Positions 1-11,622 of a stretch of DNA of 64,000 nucleotides are shown here, one piece after another. The translations under genes were made by a program, and so were the position numbers. The notes under the pieces are model-generated. The model worked only from the letters and a program-made list of their open reading frames with translations, ran no database searches and was not told where the DNA came from. This DNA comes from Aulostomus chinensis (Eukaryota; Chordata; Actinopteri; Syngnathiformes; Aulostomidae). Where the stretch lies: NCBI GenBank assembly GCA_037954235.1, contig JBBMOA010000003.1:4710953-4774952 (forward strand), written 5' to 3'. Positions within the stretch are counted from its first letter, which is position 1. Every line of letters starts with the position of its first letter.

Positions 1-726
1 GATTAAAAGTGAATCTTATGAAATTGCAGAGTTTCCAAACATGAATGGAGTGATTGATTGCACCCATGTGCCTCTTAAGCCACCATCAGTGAATGATGAC
101 GCATACATCAATCACAAAATTTACCACTCCGTCAATGTTCAAGTAATCAGTGATGCCAGAATGCGTATTCTGAAATATGGTAGCCTGGTGGCCTGGAGGG
201 ACGCACGACTCATTCATTTTCATAAACAGCAGCGTAGGTACTCGGTTACAAGAGGGCGCACTGCCTGGTTGGAGTCATCTCGTCTGTGAGTTACGTGCAC
301 ATCAGGTATTTTAATTGTTGGACACAAAGCTCTAACAATTCAATGTGATTCATTTAAGTGACAAAGGCCATCCTCTGGCTGAGTACCTCATTATGCCCCC
401 TGGCAAATCCCCAGGTGGAGCAGGAGAGACAGTGTAATAGCACTCATACGTGCACACGGGCCACGGTGGAGAGCTGTGTAGGGCTTCTTAAGGGCAGGTG
501 GCTCTGTCTCGGGTCAGTGGGGGGAACCCTGCTTTATACCCCTAAAAAGGTGTGCAATATAATCCTGGAATGTGGAGTTCTCCACAATATTGCACAAAAG
601 AATGGCGTGTCATGTAAGGACCTGCACCCAGAGAACCCACTGTCCACAACCTCCACAGCTAAGAGCCCTCAGGAGGAGAGAGGAACTGAGTCGACACTTT
701 TAGCATTCAGTGACATGTTCAGGTAA
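1..726 (+). pseudogene. Harbinger (HARBI1-like) DDE transposase, frameshifted
   Basis: The known role of the family is a DDE nuclease that cuts and pastes Harbinger DNA. Visible family motifs in order are IDCTHV with the first catalytic Asp (codon 56-58), PSVNDDAYINHK, SVNVQVISDA, then after a frameshift near 185 WPGGTHDSFIF with the second Asp (207-209) and VGTRLQEGAL. Next comes GHPLAEYLIMP near 366-400, then after another frameshift LANPQVEQERQCN and the TVESCVGLLKGRW block, whose Glu (469-471) fits the third catalytic position. It ends with VCNIILECGVLHNIAQKNG. All three acidic residues survive, but in three different frames, so the gene cannot make one protein. The N-terminal part is missing because the window starts inside it. 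Confidence 0.88.
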
Positions 727-808
727 GCAACGCCATTTCAAAAAGACAACATTAGATGTTGAATCAACATAAATCATTTATTTCGTGTTTTCAGGTTCTC
801 ATTCGTGT

Positions 809-1560
809 CACTCAATGTAGTGTTGATTAGCTGAAGTTAATTTCCACCATGCAACCATCTCTTTTTGTCTTTGTAGGACCTCGGCAAGTAACATGGAGGG
901 ACACGGTGGTGCACCTGCACGTGGGGCAGAGGCGCCACTGCACTGTTGGCTGCATTTGGGACGACTGGGCAGTTGAGTCCCCTTGAATGCTTTCTGGTTC
1001 ATCTGGTCCAAAATTTGATGAACTTATTAAACCACACTTGTGTGATTACTTAACATTCACCACAAAGCAATTTCATGATTTAGACCTATGAGGGTTGCCC
1101 TTTTTTCTTTACGATTGCCATTCTCAGACTTGAGTGCATCGGTGTCTCTTCTGCTGGGAATGCTCGATACGGAAGAAGAGCTGATATGCGAGGCCACTCT
1201 CTCCTCCATTCGAGGTGGGTCCAACCTGCCTCTGGCAGTTTGTTGCATTTTGCGCCTCAGGGCTGCAACATGCCTTTTCGTGGCCAATTTCTGGTTGGAC
1301 CATTTCTTCTTGACCTTATTGCAAATAAAACAGTTTTTTATTCTAAGTGGGTAAAACTAAGTTGTATCAAATGTTTTATGAACCATCACAGATGTAGAAT
1401 TTTAATATTCAAACCTCTCCCATAGTCCAATCGACTGTGGAAACGCTGTTGACTGCAGCTGTGATCTCTCCCCACACTGCATTTCTTTGCTTGCCTTTTA
1501 AACCCGAGTCAAGTCAACCAAACAAAATCAAACGGTGTCTAGCAGACTCCGGCTTGTGTC
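809..1560 (-). pseudogene. Harbinger Myb/SANT-like DNA-binding partner, decayed, at least 3 segments
   Basis: Family members bind transposon ends and help import the transposase. On the - strand near 1526-1500 the motif RLILFG is followed by a stop and then LDSGLKGKQRNAVW and EITAAVNSVS, matching the trihelix/Myb fold of Harbinger partners and NAIF1-like proteins. A putative intron then begins at GAG|GTTTGA near 1413 and ends before VKKKWSNQKLATKRH near 1315. The segment to about 1090 continues with LRRKMQQTARG and a Ser/Arg-rich stretch. A last segment at 809-1011 contains AEVLQRQKEMVAWW, which resembles the C-terminal helix of these partners. It faces the transposase tail to tail. At least one in-frame stop marks it as dead. 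Exon edges are inferred. Confidence 0.7.
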
Positions 1561-1772
1561 TCTCCATGTTGTAAACTCTAGGGGTGCAGCTTCCAAACTG
1601 TGCCTTTATAGAGGGTGTGATTATGATAGGTATGATTTATCAACAGGTGCTCTTTCTTACGCAGAGATTGGTGTGATGCTGATTTTTCGTAAATCCTACG
1701 TGAGTCCCATCGTACGCTGAATCTCCAGTCATATTTGCGCTGGTTTGTATGCTTGTTTGATAAATGAGGGCC

Positions 1773-3643
1773 ATTGTGGTTTTCGAATCAGATACTTCAG
1801 ATGCACAGAACTACTGTCCTGCATGGGTGCAGTCATATGAGGAAGCACCTCAAAGCTTAAGCTAATAAAACACAAAGTTTGTTGACAACTAGAGGAGTGA
1901 CTGCTGGTACACTCGTCACATATTTGTTTGGCACGATCCTTTCACAAGCAGAAGTGTAGCGTTTATGGCCTGCAGTGTGACTGTGGACCACCCAGACTCA
2001 GCCACTAATGTAGGAAAGATATTAACCCACACCCCCCAACGTGTCCCAACCCCCGCAGAGTCATGGTGGTATAATGGTTTGTTATCACTGCAATTCTCTT
2101 AGGGAACATGAGAGTGAGATGTGAAGTTCACATCTCTCAGGATATGCTTAACTGTGATATATATCTAAATTAATTTGTTTAATAGAAGTACACATAAAAA
2201 CTGGATCCGACCTGCTGAAGAAACAGAGTGTGATTACTTTTACTGTACGTGATAGGAAATATCTATTTACACTTAAACACAGGCTCCATAGGGTTTGAAG
2301 GATTATCTCCTTGGCTCCTCCTGTTCTATTGCCTTTACATCATGCTCTTACAGGCCTTGTACACACTTCAGTGATTAAATTAAACAACACATATAATAGT
2401 GTAGCGCTGAGATGAGCTTCTTGCAGTGATGTTAGCACTTTTGCTTCATTCAAACAGCTGTTCAGATGTTTCCTTTCTCTACTGTTGTCTAAAGCTAAAT
2501 AAAGGGTGATACATATGACCCGTTCCAGTTTACTTTTCTATTTGTATCCACCATTGCAGTTAGGTGTGTATCTGTTTGCATTTGATTTTCATATCAAAAT
2601 AACATGGTAAGGATTAGCCTTTCATCTTTCATAGAGTATTGATATTATACTATAACGCAAAACATCTGCTTGTATGTCTTTGATTGGTTTAACTCATCAA
2701 CTGTTCTACAGATCGATGTCAGATTTGATACCACGGTTGTTGATGCCCCAGGGAAATGATGAGGGGTCAGGGGTCTCAGGGCCTCAGGTCTGGCATTACA
2801 GAGCAACCGAGATGACACAAAGTTAACAGTCTGCATCAAGAAAAATTAGGCTCAACCATCTCCTGTAGGTCAGGCTTTTACAAAACCTGCAATTTAAATA
2901 GTTTATACTGTAATTAAAATAAATCAAATAATTCAAACTGTAGATTAGGATTGGAGTTTCTATCATTCTTGTTGTATATAATATGCACATTTGTTTGCAT
3001 TTCATTTGAAACTATTTTCTACGTTCAAAGTATTTTTATAGCAAGTCAAGTGAAAACTCACATGAAGAACTTAGATGAAACACAAGGTATGGATGGATTT
3101 GGTGTAGCAGTCAAGAGATCAAAGTTAGAGAATAACCAAAGAACAACAAGATCAGAGTGAGCACTAAGAGATCATTAGAGCAAGATCATTAGTCAGCAAA
3201 GTTTAAACCTTTGACCTCTCAAACAATGGGCGATGTATTTTAAAAGCTCAATCTAATTTAAATGGATTTTTACTCTTTAAAACAGCACGTGTTGTATGAC
3301 CAAAGGAAGCCGCCATCGTGGTCATTGGATGAATTCTGCCTGTGTGTAGAGAGTCATGCGCACAATGACAAACTACGACGCATTTACGGACAGATGTTGG
3401 CAGTAAAACCCATCACTAACCCCAACTGCTCATGTTTGTTGCTGCAGATTGCTCCTTCCCCTCTGACAGTTTTATAGCAACCTTGGTGGGTCACTAGTAA
3501 TTATATAATCTCCCTTCCTCAATATAAAAAGAGAAATGCACAGTGCACACCATAAAGCTGGAGGACAGCCAGTAGCGGGACCAGCGCTGTGTCTGCTTTG
3601 ACAGATTGTGCCAGTGTCAGCTCAACAATACCTAACAGCCCTT
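1773..3643. other. No gene recognised; AT-rich unique-looking DNA
   Basis: Only short chance frames are present. I see no splice-bounded exon, transposon terminus or long repeat here. Confidence 0.5.
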
Positions 3644-3645
3644 GT

Positions 3646-3663
3646 AGAGAGAGAGAGAGAGAG
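3646..3663. repeat. (GA)n microsatellite
   Basis: Perfect GA dinucleotide run of about 9 units. Confidence 0.95.
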
Positions 3664-3738
3664 TGGTAAAGATCAATAAGAGGTTCTGGGTCAATTTCAC
3701 ATTCATGTGCATGGTATTATGTTGACATGAGAGCATCT

Positions 3739-3774
3739 GTGCGTGCGTGCGTGTGTGTGTGTGTGTGTGAGAGA
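3739..3774. repeat. (GT)n microsatellite with GC-interrupted start
   Basis: A GCGTGCGTGC start runs into uninterrupted GT units, then GAGAGA. Confidence 0.95.
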
Positions 3775-3939
3775 GTTAACAGGGAGGATCTGTGTAAGCA
3801 TACAGGACATGACCAGACAGAACCAAGAAAGACAGCAACTGAGATCATTTATATATATAAACATATATTCTAAATCTATGTTTTTCCTTCTCTTTTCTCC
3901 CCAACTGTACAACACTAATCATAACCTTTTTCCGAGCTG

Positions 3940-4125
3940 TTGTGGTTGTTGCTCCCTCCACCCGCTCTGCCACTCTGGGGAGAGTTGTTAACTTCCAAAT
4001 ACCACATGCCTCCTCCATCACATGGAGTGTAGAGTCATCTGTCGCATCTTTTCAGCTGCTGGTGAGGACTTTCTCCGGGAGGACGAGGCACATGGGAGGA
4101 CCTGGCTTTACGAACTACGGTGCAT
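3940..4125 (-). mobile_element. tRNA-type SINE, second family, partial copy
   Basis: The segment TTGCTCCCTCCACCC...TCTGGGGAGAG...ACCACATGCCTCCTCC...GTGAGGACTTTCTC aligns by eye with the better copy at 14275-14572. Only the part away from the tRNA-like head is clear. The family is a common teleost SINE, recognised by pattern, not by search. Confidence 0.6.
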
Positions 4126-5098
4126 TCATTATTGCAAGTATTGATACAGAGAGTAAATCAGAACAGCCTGATAAGGTACACAACATACAAACTCACAAAG
4201 GGACATAAGATGCCTTGCAAAGTAAGATGTATAGCCGATGTAATCGTTTCTTCTGAACCCATTGCAGGGCTGACTGGATCCACCTCTATCACTGCAACAC
4301 CTCAATCGAATCAAATGCTACTGAAGGGAGGAGCCTCGCACTGGTTCCCAGGTGGTCTGGGCCCAGGAAAGGACACTGGATCAGGGCTGGATCTGCAATG
4401 GGCCTGCTGACTTCACATGGTCGGGGTGCAGTTTGGTCGCGTTACCTTTAAATGGCTAATTTTGTAAGTGAAATTCAAAGAAAGGGTAGAGAGTATCATG
4501 AAGCTTAATCGTGACTGGGAACAGAGGAAGCTCAGGTATTATCAGCTCCACGCAAACAACAAGTTTATGTGAACAAATTCAGGAAGCCTAAGCTGCTCGG
4601 CACGGACATCCGCTACATATCAGTCATAGGAGGAGACCAGCTTTCGGAATTGGCCATTAAATGAATGTGATAGAAAAATACTGTTTGTCAAATTCAAACG
4701 CACGGTAAGAAACAAGGGTAAATTCTTCAATCACACAAGGACGGCAGGAAACTCAATACCGGTGTGAATAAAACACAGCAGTTTGAGGCGCTTTAGGTTT
4801 GGATTGTCCTTGTGTAGCAGACTGGTGTTGAGACCCGGACAGCTTGCCGCTCATATGTATTCGTGTACATTTGTGTGTGTCTTGTATGACTCAGTCCCCT
4901 GTGGGCCGAAAGCAGGCGCTGGCTCTATTTAAGCCGAAGGAGGGGAGGGGAGGTAGATAATGAGCAGATGGCATGGGAACACACGCATGCTCCCTGCCAT
5001 CCATCTGGACAGTTCTGCAGGTGAAGGGAAAACTCTTTGCTCGCAAAAAACTGACAAACATCAAAAAAAGTCACAGCAGTACGACTTGAGGCTTGCTT
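4126..5098. other. No gene recognised
   Basis: Chance frames only. I see no transposon ends or convincing exon. Confidence 0.45.
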
Positions 5099-5141
5099 GA
5101 GAGAGGGAGAGAGAGAAAGAAAGAGAGAGAGAGAGGGAGAG
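5099..5141. repeat. (GA)n / purine microsatellite
   Basis: Imperfect GAGAGAGGGAGA/GAAAGA run. It creates a Ser/Leu-rich frame on the opposite strand that is not a gene. Confidence 0.95.
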
Positions 5142-5414
5142 CTGCATTCGTCTGTTGATGATCCAAAGCAGCAGACAGAGAGGAAGGAAAACACACTGTG
5201 AAGGACACTTAGATAGAGAGGATGACTGTTGACAGGTTTCACAACAATACGCAGCTTCATTACTGACGGTACAAAGCCTAAACACGCTATGGAGGTCCAA
5301 CACAGCAGTCGGCTGCTCTCAGACTCCACACAATTAACTGGGTCTGAAACAAACTAGCAGAGTTCCTTCATAATCTAAGGCATTATATGTTACTAGTTAC
5401 TTCCACTTGAAAGT

Positions 5415-5797
5415 CCATCCATCCATCCATCCATTGTCTTCCGCTTATTCCTACATTAAGGGTCGCGGGGGGGCTGGAACCTATCCCAGCGTCAACGGGC
5501 GAGAGGCGGGGTTCACCCTGGACAGGTCACCAGTCCATCGCAGGGCCAACATACAGAGACGAACAACCATTCACACTCACATTCATACCTACGGTCAATT
5601 TAGAGTATCAATCAGCCTCGTCCCCAAATTGATGTCTTTGGACTGTGGGAGGAAGCTGGAGTACCAGAGAGAACCCACGCAGGCACAGGGAGAACATGGA
5701 GACTCACACAGAAAGACCCCACGCCCGAGCCGGGACTCCAACCCAGAACCTTCTTGCTGTGAGGCCACAGTGCTGACCACTGCACCACCGTGCAGCC
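5415..5797 (-). mobile_element. V-SINE-like tRNA SINE, full length, with perfect TSD
   Basis: Read on -, a tRNA-like head is followed by a conserved core (TTCTGTGTGGAGT-type, then CTCTCTGGTACTCC, then CCACAGTCCAAAGACAT) and an L2-like tail ending in (TGGA)n. The A-box-like block lies at 5772-5787 and the B-box-like block at 5733-5743. The copy is bracketed by the identical 12-bp sequence CCACTTGAAAGT at 5403-5414 and 5798-5809, the target-site duplication left by LINE-driven insertion. Perfect duplication and full length suggest a fairly young insertion. The family assignment (DANA/HE1-type V-SINE superfamily) rests on remembered core sequence. Confidence 0.88.
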
Positions 5798-5809
5798 CCA
5801 CTTGAAAGT

Positions 5810-6829
5810 AAAAAAGTTAATTCACAATAATAATCTCTGAGTACGGTAATACAATACTGATCACAATACTGTTGTGGTACTTAAAAAAATACATTTAGGA
5901 GATATTTTACTATCAATTAGCATTAGAATAATATAAGTAATAGAGTTATACATGTACTGAGTCTATGTATACATAAATGCTAGGTAGCATTTAAAGATTG
6001 AATAAAATATTTCCTCTTGTGAAAGAGTTTTAATTAGCAAACTGTCCCGACCAGGTTTCTGTTTACTTCTGATTGGTCGAAAGCATCACATGATAAGGTC
6101 TGGCAGCGTAAACAGTGAACAGAGCAGTTTCAGTGCAAAATACTGATTAAAAACTCGCAAAAGAGATTCTGTATCATCAGGGATTTATTTTACAAAGACC
6201 CCTAGAAGTCCATGAAGTTCCAGGAGGGATATCAAAATTTCTGAGAGGGAAATATTCACTTTAGACCGGACTGAAAGCAGCGCAACAGTCAGCCTGCAGA
6301 AGTAAGTAAGTCACTGCAAGTAAACCGTCAATTCTATTGCAAAGTGAAGTCATAACCAACAACAGGCGGGTCAATTTAAGTTCAAGTTTTTAGTTACTGG
6401 ACACAGCAAATGTAATTATATTACCAAAATTTTATTGGAAATATGTTATTTGACTTTCTGCAGCCTAGAAATTAAGATTTTACTTAGATGTATTATTTTT
6501 TTAACATACGACCCCCAACATTGTAAATTAGCACTACAGATGCGCTTGTGGAGGCCTGGAGTGAACAGCGGGAGAGAAAAAAAAAAAATATATATATATT
6601 TTTAAGATCTACGTTTTTATTTATCTATTTCATAAATCTGTGATCTGAAGATGTAACTTGTTCCCACAAATTCATGCTTCCTGTGTGGGAATAAGTTTTT
6701 GGTCACGTTATGTCAAAAAAAAATGAATTAAGCTGTGGGAGCAAGTGATATAGCATGGCCAATATGGTGTGACATGTCGTGACCAGGAATTGATCCAATT
6801 GAGGGAAAGTTTTATCTTGAGGCTCAGAC
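5810..6829. other. No gene recognised; AT-rich DNA
   Basis: Contains a poly-A/(TA)n patch near 6577-6602. No exon or transposon structure is seen. Confidence 0.45.
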
Positions 6830-6833
6830 TTAA

Positions 6834-7270
6834 GACCCATTCACACCCTACGTGTGCGTCCAACGTCTGGTGCGCGTGACATGTCAACGTCCAGCAGGTG
6901 GCAGTGCCGAGGTGTCAACAAAGATGGCAACTGTTGAAGAGCTTGCTCTCTGGCATTTGCTCAAAATTGAATAAATGGCATTAAGTCATAAAGGTGGGGA
7001 TAATTGCGGATCAACTCTGTCAACTTCTCGAATTGCGCCACTTTTAAATGCCTGGTTTAAATGCCTTCTTCGTGACTCGATTTGTTTGTTGACACTTTGT
7101 ACTATGAACTCAATAGTGCCCCCGCGACTTCCAGTAGTATTGCTCTGTTTCATCCGTAATCGTAAGGTCCCCCGCTTCATGCAGAAAGACGGACATAATC
7201 AACGTACCTGACGGACGAAATGCCCCAGCCGTCTCTGTCTCCATCTTTTACGTAGGGTATGAATGGGCCT
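6834..7270. mobile_element. MITE with inverted ends, TTAA-flanked
   Basis: The left end GACCCATTCACACCCTACGT (from 6834) and the right end, read in reverse complement as AGGCCCATTCATACCCTACGT (to 7270), form about 20-bp terminal inverted repeats with few mismatches. Both ends abut TTAA (6830-6833 and 7271-7274). The roughly 437-bp interior has no transposase motif, so this is a non-autonomous element. TTAA suggests piggyBac-type targeting. The GGCCC-like end with a 3-bp TTA/TAA duplication would also fit PIF/Harbinger. Confidence 0.75.
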
Positions 7271-7274
7271 TTAA

Positions 7275-7952
7275 TCAAATCGTGGGGGCAGGTTACATCT
7301 CGTGGCCAGGAATTTGTCATTGTGGAAACAAGTTGCAAATCTTGGCCACAGATTAATCAAAGTGTAGGAATGTCATATCTTTGGCCACCAAATCTCTCTC
7401 TCCCCAGCTGCATTTCCAGGACAGTTTTTTGCAAAATAAAAGCGATATTTCTAAAATTTCTACAAAGTACAATGGTGATTTGCAGGCATGTCCATTGAAT
7501 GGTGTTTAGGGCAGAAGCCGTAATTCTCAAAAAATCTCGTCCAGCGAGACTCCACTTTGAGGAGGATGGAGGTACAAACATTTTGTATTTTGGAGAGCTA
7601 TTTCAGTTGTCACTACTGCTGTTGCCACTGTTCCCATCACAAGACGAAGGCAGCGAGTGATAGGTCAAAGGCGAAGTCCGTATGTATGAGAGTGGACACG
7701 GATCAGGAATTCAAAAGGGATTTAACGTCTCTCCCCACATCACATCTGGTGGGGTATAAATGTGTAAAAAGTGCTTCCATTGCACATTAGCGACATTCTT
7801 CTATATCGCCACATCTGAGAAACCACCTCATGGGAGCTTAAAAACTTTTTTGCGATATTTGAGAGGTTTTCCGAAATGTAGATGTTTACATTACCATTTT
7901 TTTAATTGCAATATCTAGGTTTTGTGCAATTCTAGGGGTAATGCAAATGTAG

Positions 7953-7953
<1 letters not shown>
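7275..7953. other. No gene recognised
   Basis: Short open frames on both strands without splice signals. Nothing diagnostic. Confidence 0.4.

Positions 7954-7983
<30 letters not shown>
7954..7983. repeat. (TC)n microsatellite
   Basis: Perfect TC run of about 15 units. Confidence 0.95.
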
Positions 7984-7989
<6 letters not shown>

Positions 7990-10652
7990 CAGCAGCATTT
8001 CAAAGATGTCCGCTCATGTGTTGGAAGCTTCTCAGTTCAAATTCTGGTGGATTTGATTGGTTCCTTGGCCTCTCATAGCACTTCTGAATAATGTATTAAA
8101 TGTTACCAAGCATGATCTCAAAATCATACGACCATTAAACATGTACGCAACATGTAAGGCATATGAGATCACGTTGAACTTCACCTTAGATCTAATCTCT
8201 CATCAGATCCAGTGGGGGAACACAAATGTTTCAGCTCTCTATATCCCCAGCCATTCCCTTTGCTCCTAATTAATGCTGCCACATGAGTCTTCCCACAACA
8301 TCCACCAGCTCCACCTTCACACAACATCAGTCCCTGCATCACTGCCTCCAATTCACTCCTTAATTTATGATTATCATGTTTTCCCCTGGTGACTAACTCT
8401 TTGCTGGGAAAAGATACATGGATGGTCCATCAATGGAAACGAAAGTAGGAATATCCTGATCCACTCCTTTTTTTCCTCCTGAACTGATTCTTTAAACTAC
8501 TTCTATGATTCAGGAGGACTCGGGTAGGACGAGCTGCAACCTGTCGAGCGGAGGAGGTTAATCTCAACTAAAGCCCTCTCTGTACGTGGGCGTTTGACAA
8601 GTGTGTGTTTGTTTTGTTAGTCTGTGTATATATTAGAATCACAGCTTTGCAGCTTGTTCAGTATTCTGCTTGATAAATCATCATTTTCCTGCACAGATCT
8701 TGGTTTTGACGGCAGTGGTTAAATGGTCACTCTGTGTTGTAAGTTCCTCGTTTCCGTGAGCTGCAGGTGTCGGACGATGTGTGTGAATCTTCATGTTCTC
8801 CTGTTATTCCTGCGCACATATTGCATCGTAGACCTGAGATGAGCATATGTGCCTTGCTGTGCTTGTTGTGTACAGCAGCTGTGTGAAAGCGGACTGACCA
8901 AAGGTGTCAGGCAAGGGATCCAGCTAATTTCCAGCCAGTCAGATACCTTAAAAAAAAGCTGGATTGGCTCAATACTGACACTTAAAAACAAATCAGGACA
9001 TCCCTGGATGAAATAAAATGTCTGACAGAAGGGTGTGTGAAGTATGAAGCATGTCCTAACTAAGGGTTAAATCCTCTGATCCAAACCAACTCATGAAGAA
9101 TGGCAACTCTAGGTGACGAAAAAATTCTGCATGGAGCAATTAGTTGTCTCACAGTGTTATAACCAACCCCTAACATGCAATTTAATTTTAATATTCACAG
9201 CTGACGGACAAATTAATGAATGAATGGATTGTTAAACAGACTTGTATGGAGACATAATAAAGATCCACACACAGCTTTCCCTCATGAATAATATCATCAG
9301 AGGTGGTGGTGCTTGGGATATTTTGCCTCCTAAGATCATATCACATAGGGCCTCCGTCACCCAACAGGCCACGGACCAATGTGATGTAGCCATTATGAGA
9401 ATGAAGGTGGTTTATAGTAAAGGTATCTCATGAGTGATGAGATAAGTGTGTGCTCAGAGCTGCAATGATTTAATATTGCTGATGCAGCCAGGTGTCCCCC
9501 ATATAAGCTCTTCTAATTAACTGTTCTGATGAAACCTGCGTTGACAGCAACAGTTGCAGGATCTGATTTTGTTTAAACAACACCTCATTGATATTGATCA
9601 TGATAGTTAAATTTCGCAGAAAAATGTGCAAAAGTCATTGATATATGCAATTACATACAGTAAGTCCGAGATCAGAGTCAAGACGAAAGAGGGAATTCCA
9701 GATGATGTGATCCGGGGCCTTTGATCAGTCTTTGATCTCAGAAAGGCACTTCAAAGAAACCCAATTTGACGGGTATATAACAGCAGACTCTGCTTCATAA
9801 GTAAAAAAAAAACATCAAACTTTTTTGTGTATAATTAATAAGACAACCTAAATCCTTTGGTTGTAGCAATGGCTGGACATCAAAACAAAATCAGACGCTG
9901 CATGTCAAAATATCAGGTGCTGTGGAAACAATTAAGGAGTAGCTTTTTTCATGTTTGTTCTTATGAGATAAGACTTTTTGGGGAACAGTCATCAAGGACA
10001 GGAACTCCTGTTGCTGGTTAACTTCAAAAGCAAGTTCAATGGATGTTACATTGAAATTCAATTAGTAGATTTTTTTCACCTCATAGTTTGTTGTTTAGCA
10101 GCCTCCTGAAACAAAATTGACATTTCAGTACTTGTGCATGAGGCAGAGTCTGGAAATGTTCTCCCTGACGGAGGTGAGCTGTCAGAGGTGGAAACACAAT
10201 TACCAACAGAAAGATTGGTGAATATCCATCTAAAGACAACAGAAAGTGAAGGTTTGTTCAAATCGTGCTTCAGTTCACTCCCAGAATGAGCTGTTAATGT
10301 TACCAGAAAGCTTCTATCAAGATTAGAAACTCAGTGAATTACATTTGTTGGCAAATGTCCACATAAGTCCAATGTCAGCCTGAACCAACATTTAGCTTGC
10401 TAGCTAACGAGCAAACAGCACAAGCTAGTTTAGTAACACAAACTAGCTTTGACTAACTCTATGTGTGGGTAACCAGCATAAATTCAAATTTTATGGATGG
10501 TAACTACTTATATGTAGATTTGTATCAATCTATTATTACTGTTACTGTACTACCAACTTATGTGTGGGTTAAGTTGCAACCCCCACACTTTCAGTTTAAC
10601 TACACAGCAATGGCTGGTCTTAGAAAAAAGTTAAAGTGATATATTTGTTGGT
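7984..10652. other. No gene recognised; unique-looking intergenic or intronic DNA
   Basis: No ORF with recognisable motifs, no inverted-repeat element and no long tandem repeat is visible. Near 10395-10450 there is a CTAGCT-rich patch of the kind common in fish genomes. Confidence 0.4.
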
Positions 10653-11622
10653 CCATCCAACCATCCATTATCTACTGCTTTTCCTGTTATGGGTGTTGGG
10701 GGAGGGTGGAGTCTATCCCAGCAGCCTTCAGGTGAGAGGCGGGATTCACCCTGGACAGGTCACCAGTCCATCACAGGTCCAACACATATAGACAGACAAC
10801 CATTGGCTCTCACAGCCATGCCTACGGTCAATTTAGAGTCTGGGGCTGCGTCCGAATTGCCAAGTAGGTCGGATCGTAGGTCGCAGAGCAGGTCGTAGGC
10901 TGTCCGAAACCACAACTGCCTTGAGTAGTGACCTACTTCGCAACCTAAATTCCAGCCTAAACACGCCCACATTGTAGGTCGGTTCAGGTGCATCCTACGG
11001 AGCTACCTATGGCCCACAATGCACCGCTGACTTCTTTTTCGTCCCCTTACAATTTGTGGATGCGCAAACCAAGTTTGCGCCACCAACAGTCTCCCATTCT
11101 TATGCAACACAAACATTTATAGTCATTGTTGATGACTAAAGTTGTGCTCACATAAAAACGCGATGCGGTGTGAACACACCTTTACAGGTGCATTAATGTG
11201 CTTAATAGTAGAGAATGAATGAAGGGTGCGCTCAGAGTGGAGTGCAGTACGACCCCCAAGCCAGCAGGTGGGGGCTTTCGTTGGTGCTGTCTACCTAATT
11301 GCGGTATCTGTGCTCTGCCAGCAGAGGTCGTGCTTCACCACCAATCTTCTAGGGTGTCTGAATGCTGCTGCTGTGTTTAGGTTGTAGGGAGTGGGCTGTA
11401 GCGGTAGGTCGTAGCAGTAGGACGTAGGTTGCCACTTGGCAATTCGGACGAAGCCTGGATAAACCTCATCCCCTCTTGATGTCTTTGGACTGTGGGAGGA
11501 AGCCGGAGTACCGGAGAGAACCCACGCAGGCACAGGGAGAACATGGAGACTCACACAGAAAGACCCGGTGCACCAGCCGCGGCTCGAACCACAACCTGCT
11601 TGCTGGGAGGCAACTGTGCCAC
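10653..11622 (-). mobile_element. V-SINE-like SINE split by a later DNA-transposon insertion
   Basis: The SINE tail and middle occupy 10653-10843. The core and a damaged tRNA-like head occupy 11456-11622. The two halves rejoin exactly in the family sequence (GTCAATTTAGAGTCTGG followed by ATAAACCT) once the 612-bp element between them and one TGG copy are removed. The head is shortened and mutated, and no clear outer target-site duplication is seen. Confidence 0.85.
10844..11455. mobile_element. Non-autonomous DNA transposon (612 bp) nested in the SINE, 3-bp TGG TSD
   Basis: The ends are 22-bp inverted repeats starting GGCTGCGTCCGAATTGCC on the left. The right end read in reverse complement differs only at base 5 (T instead of G). 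TGG occurs immediately outside both ends (10841-10843 and 11456-11458). Near each end are repeated GTAGGTCG/CGACCTAC words, typical of transposase-binding subterminal repeats. No transposase motif is present. A 3-bp duplication suggests PIF/Harbinger-like machinery, but the superfamily is not certain. Confidence 0.85.

Larger units (their letters stand above)
1..1772. mobile_element. PIF/Harbinger DNA transposon, decayed, left end outside window
   Basis: The element holds the two genes typical of animal Harbinger transposons facing each other: a DDE transposase on + (1-726) and a Myb/SANT-like partner on - (about 809-1560). The right terminus reads GATAAATGAGGGCC ending at 1772, followed by ATT. 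The same terminal sequence bounds a MITE at 30432-30871, which supports this as a true transposon end. A TATA-like CTATAAAG on the - strand near 1600 lies just inside the right end, where the partner gene would start. Both genes carry frameshifts or stops, so the copy is dead. The left terminus lies outside the window. Confidence 0.85.

Noticed and set aside
5772..5787. tRNA-like A and B boxes in SINE heads as possible tRNA genes
   Set aside because: No cloverleaf can be formed. They are the promoter heads of SINEs.
5407..5805. 132-codon + strand frame and similar frames at 25728, 35352, 51331
   Set aside because: All are antisense readings of the V-SINE family. The same peptide words recur at each SINE copy.
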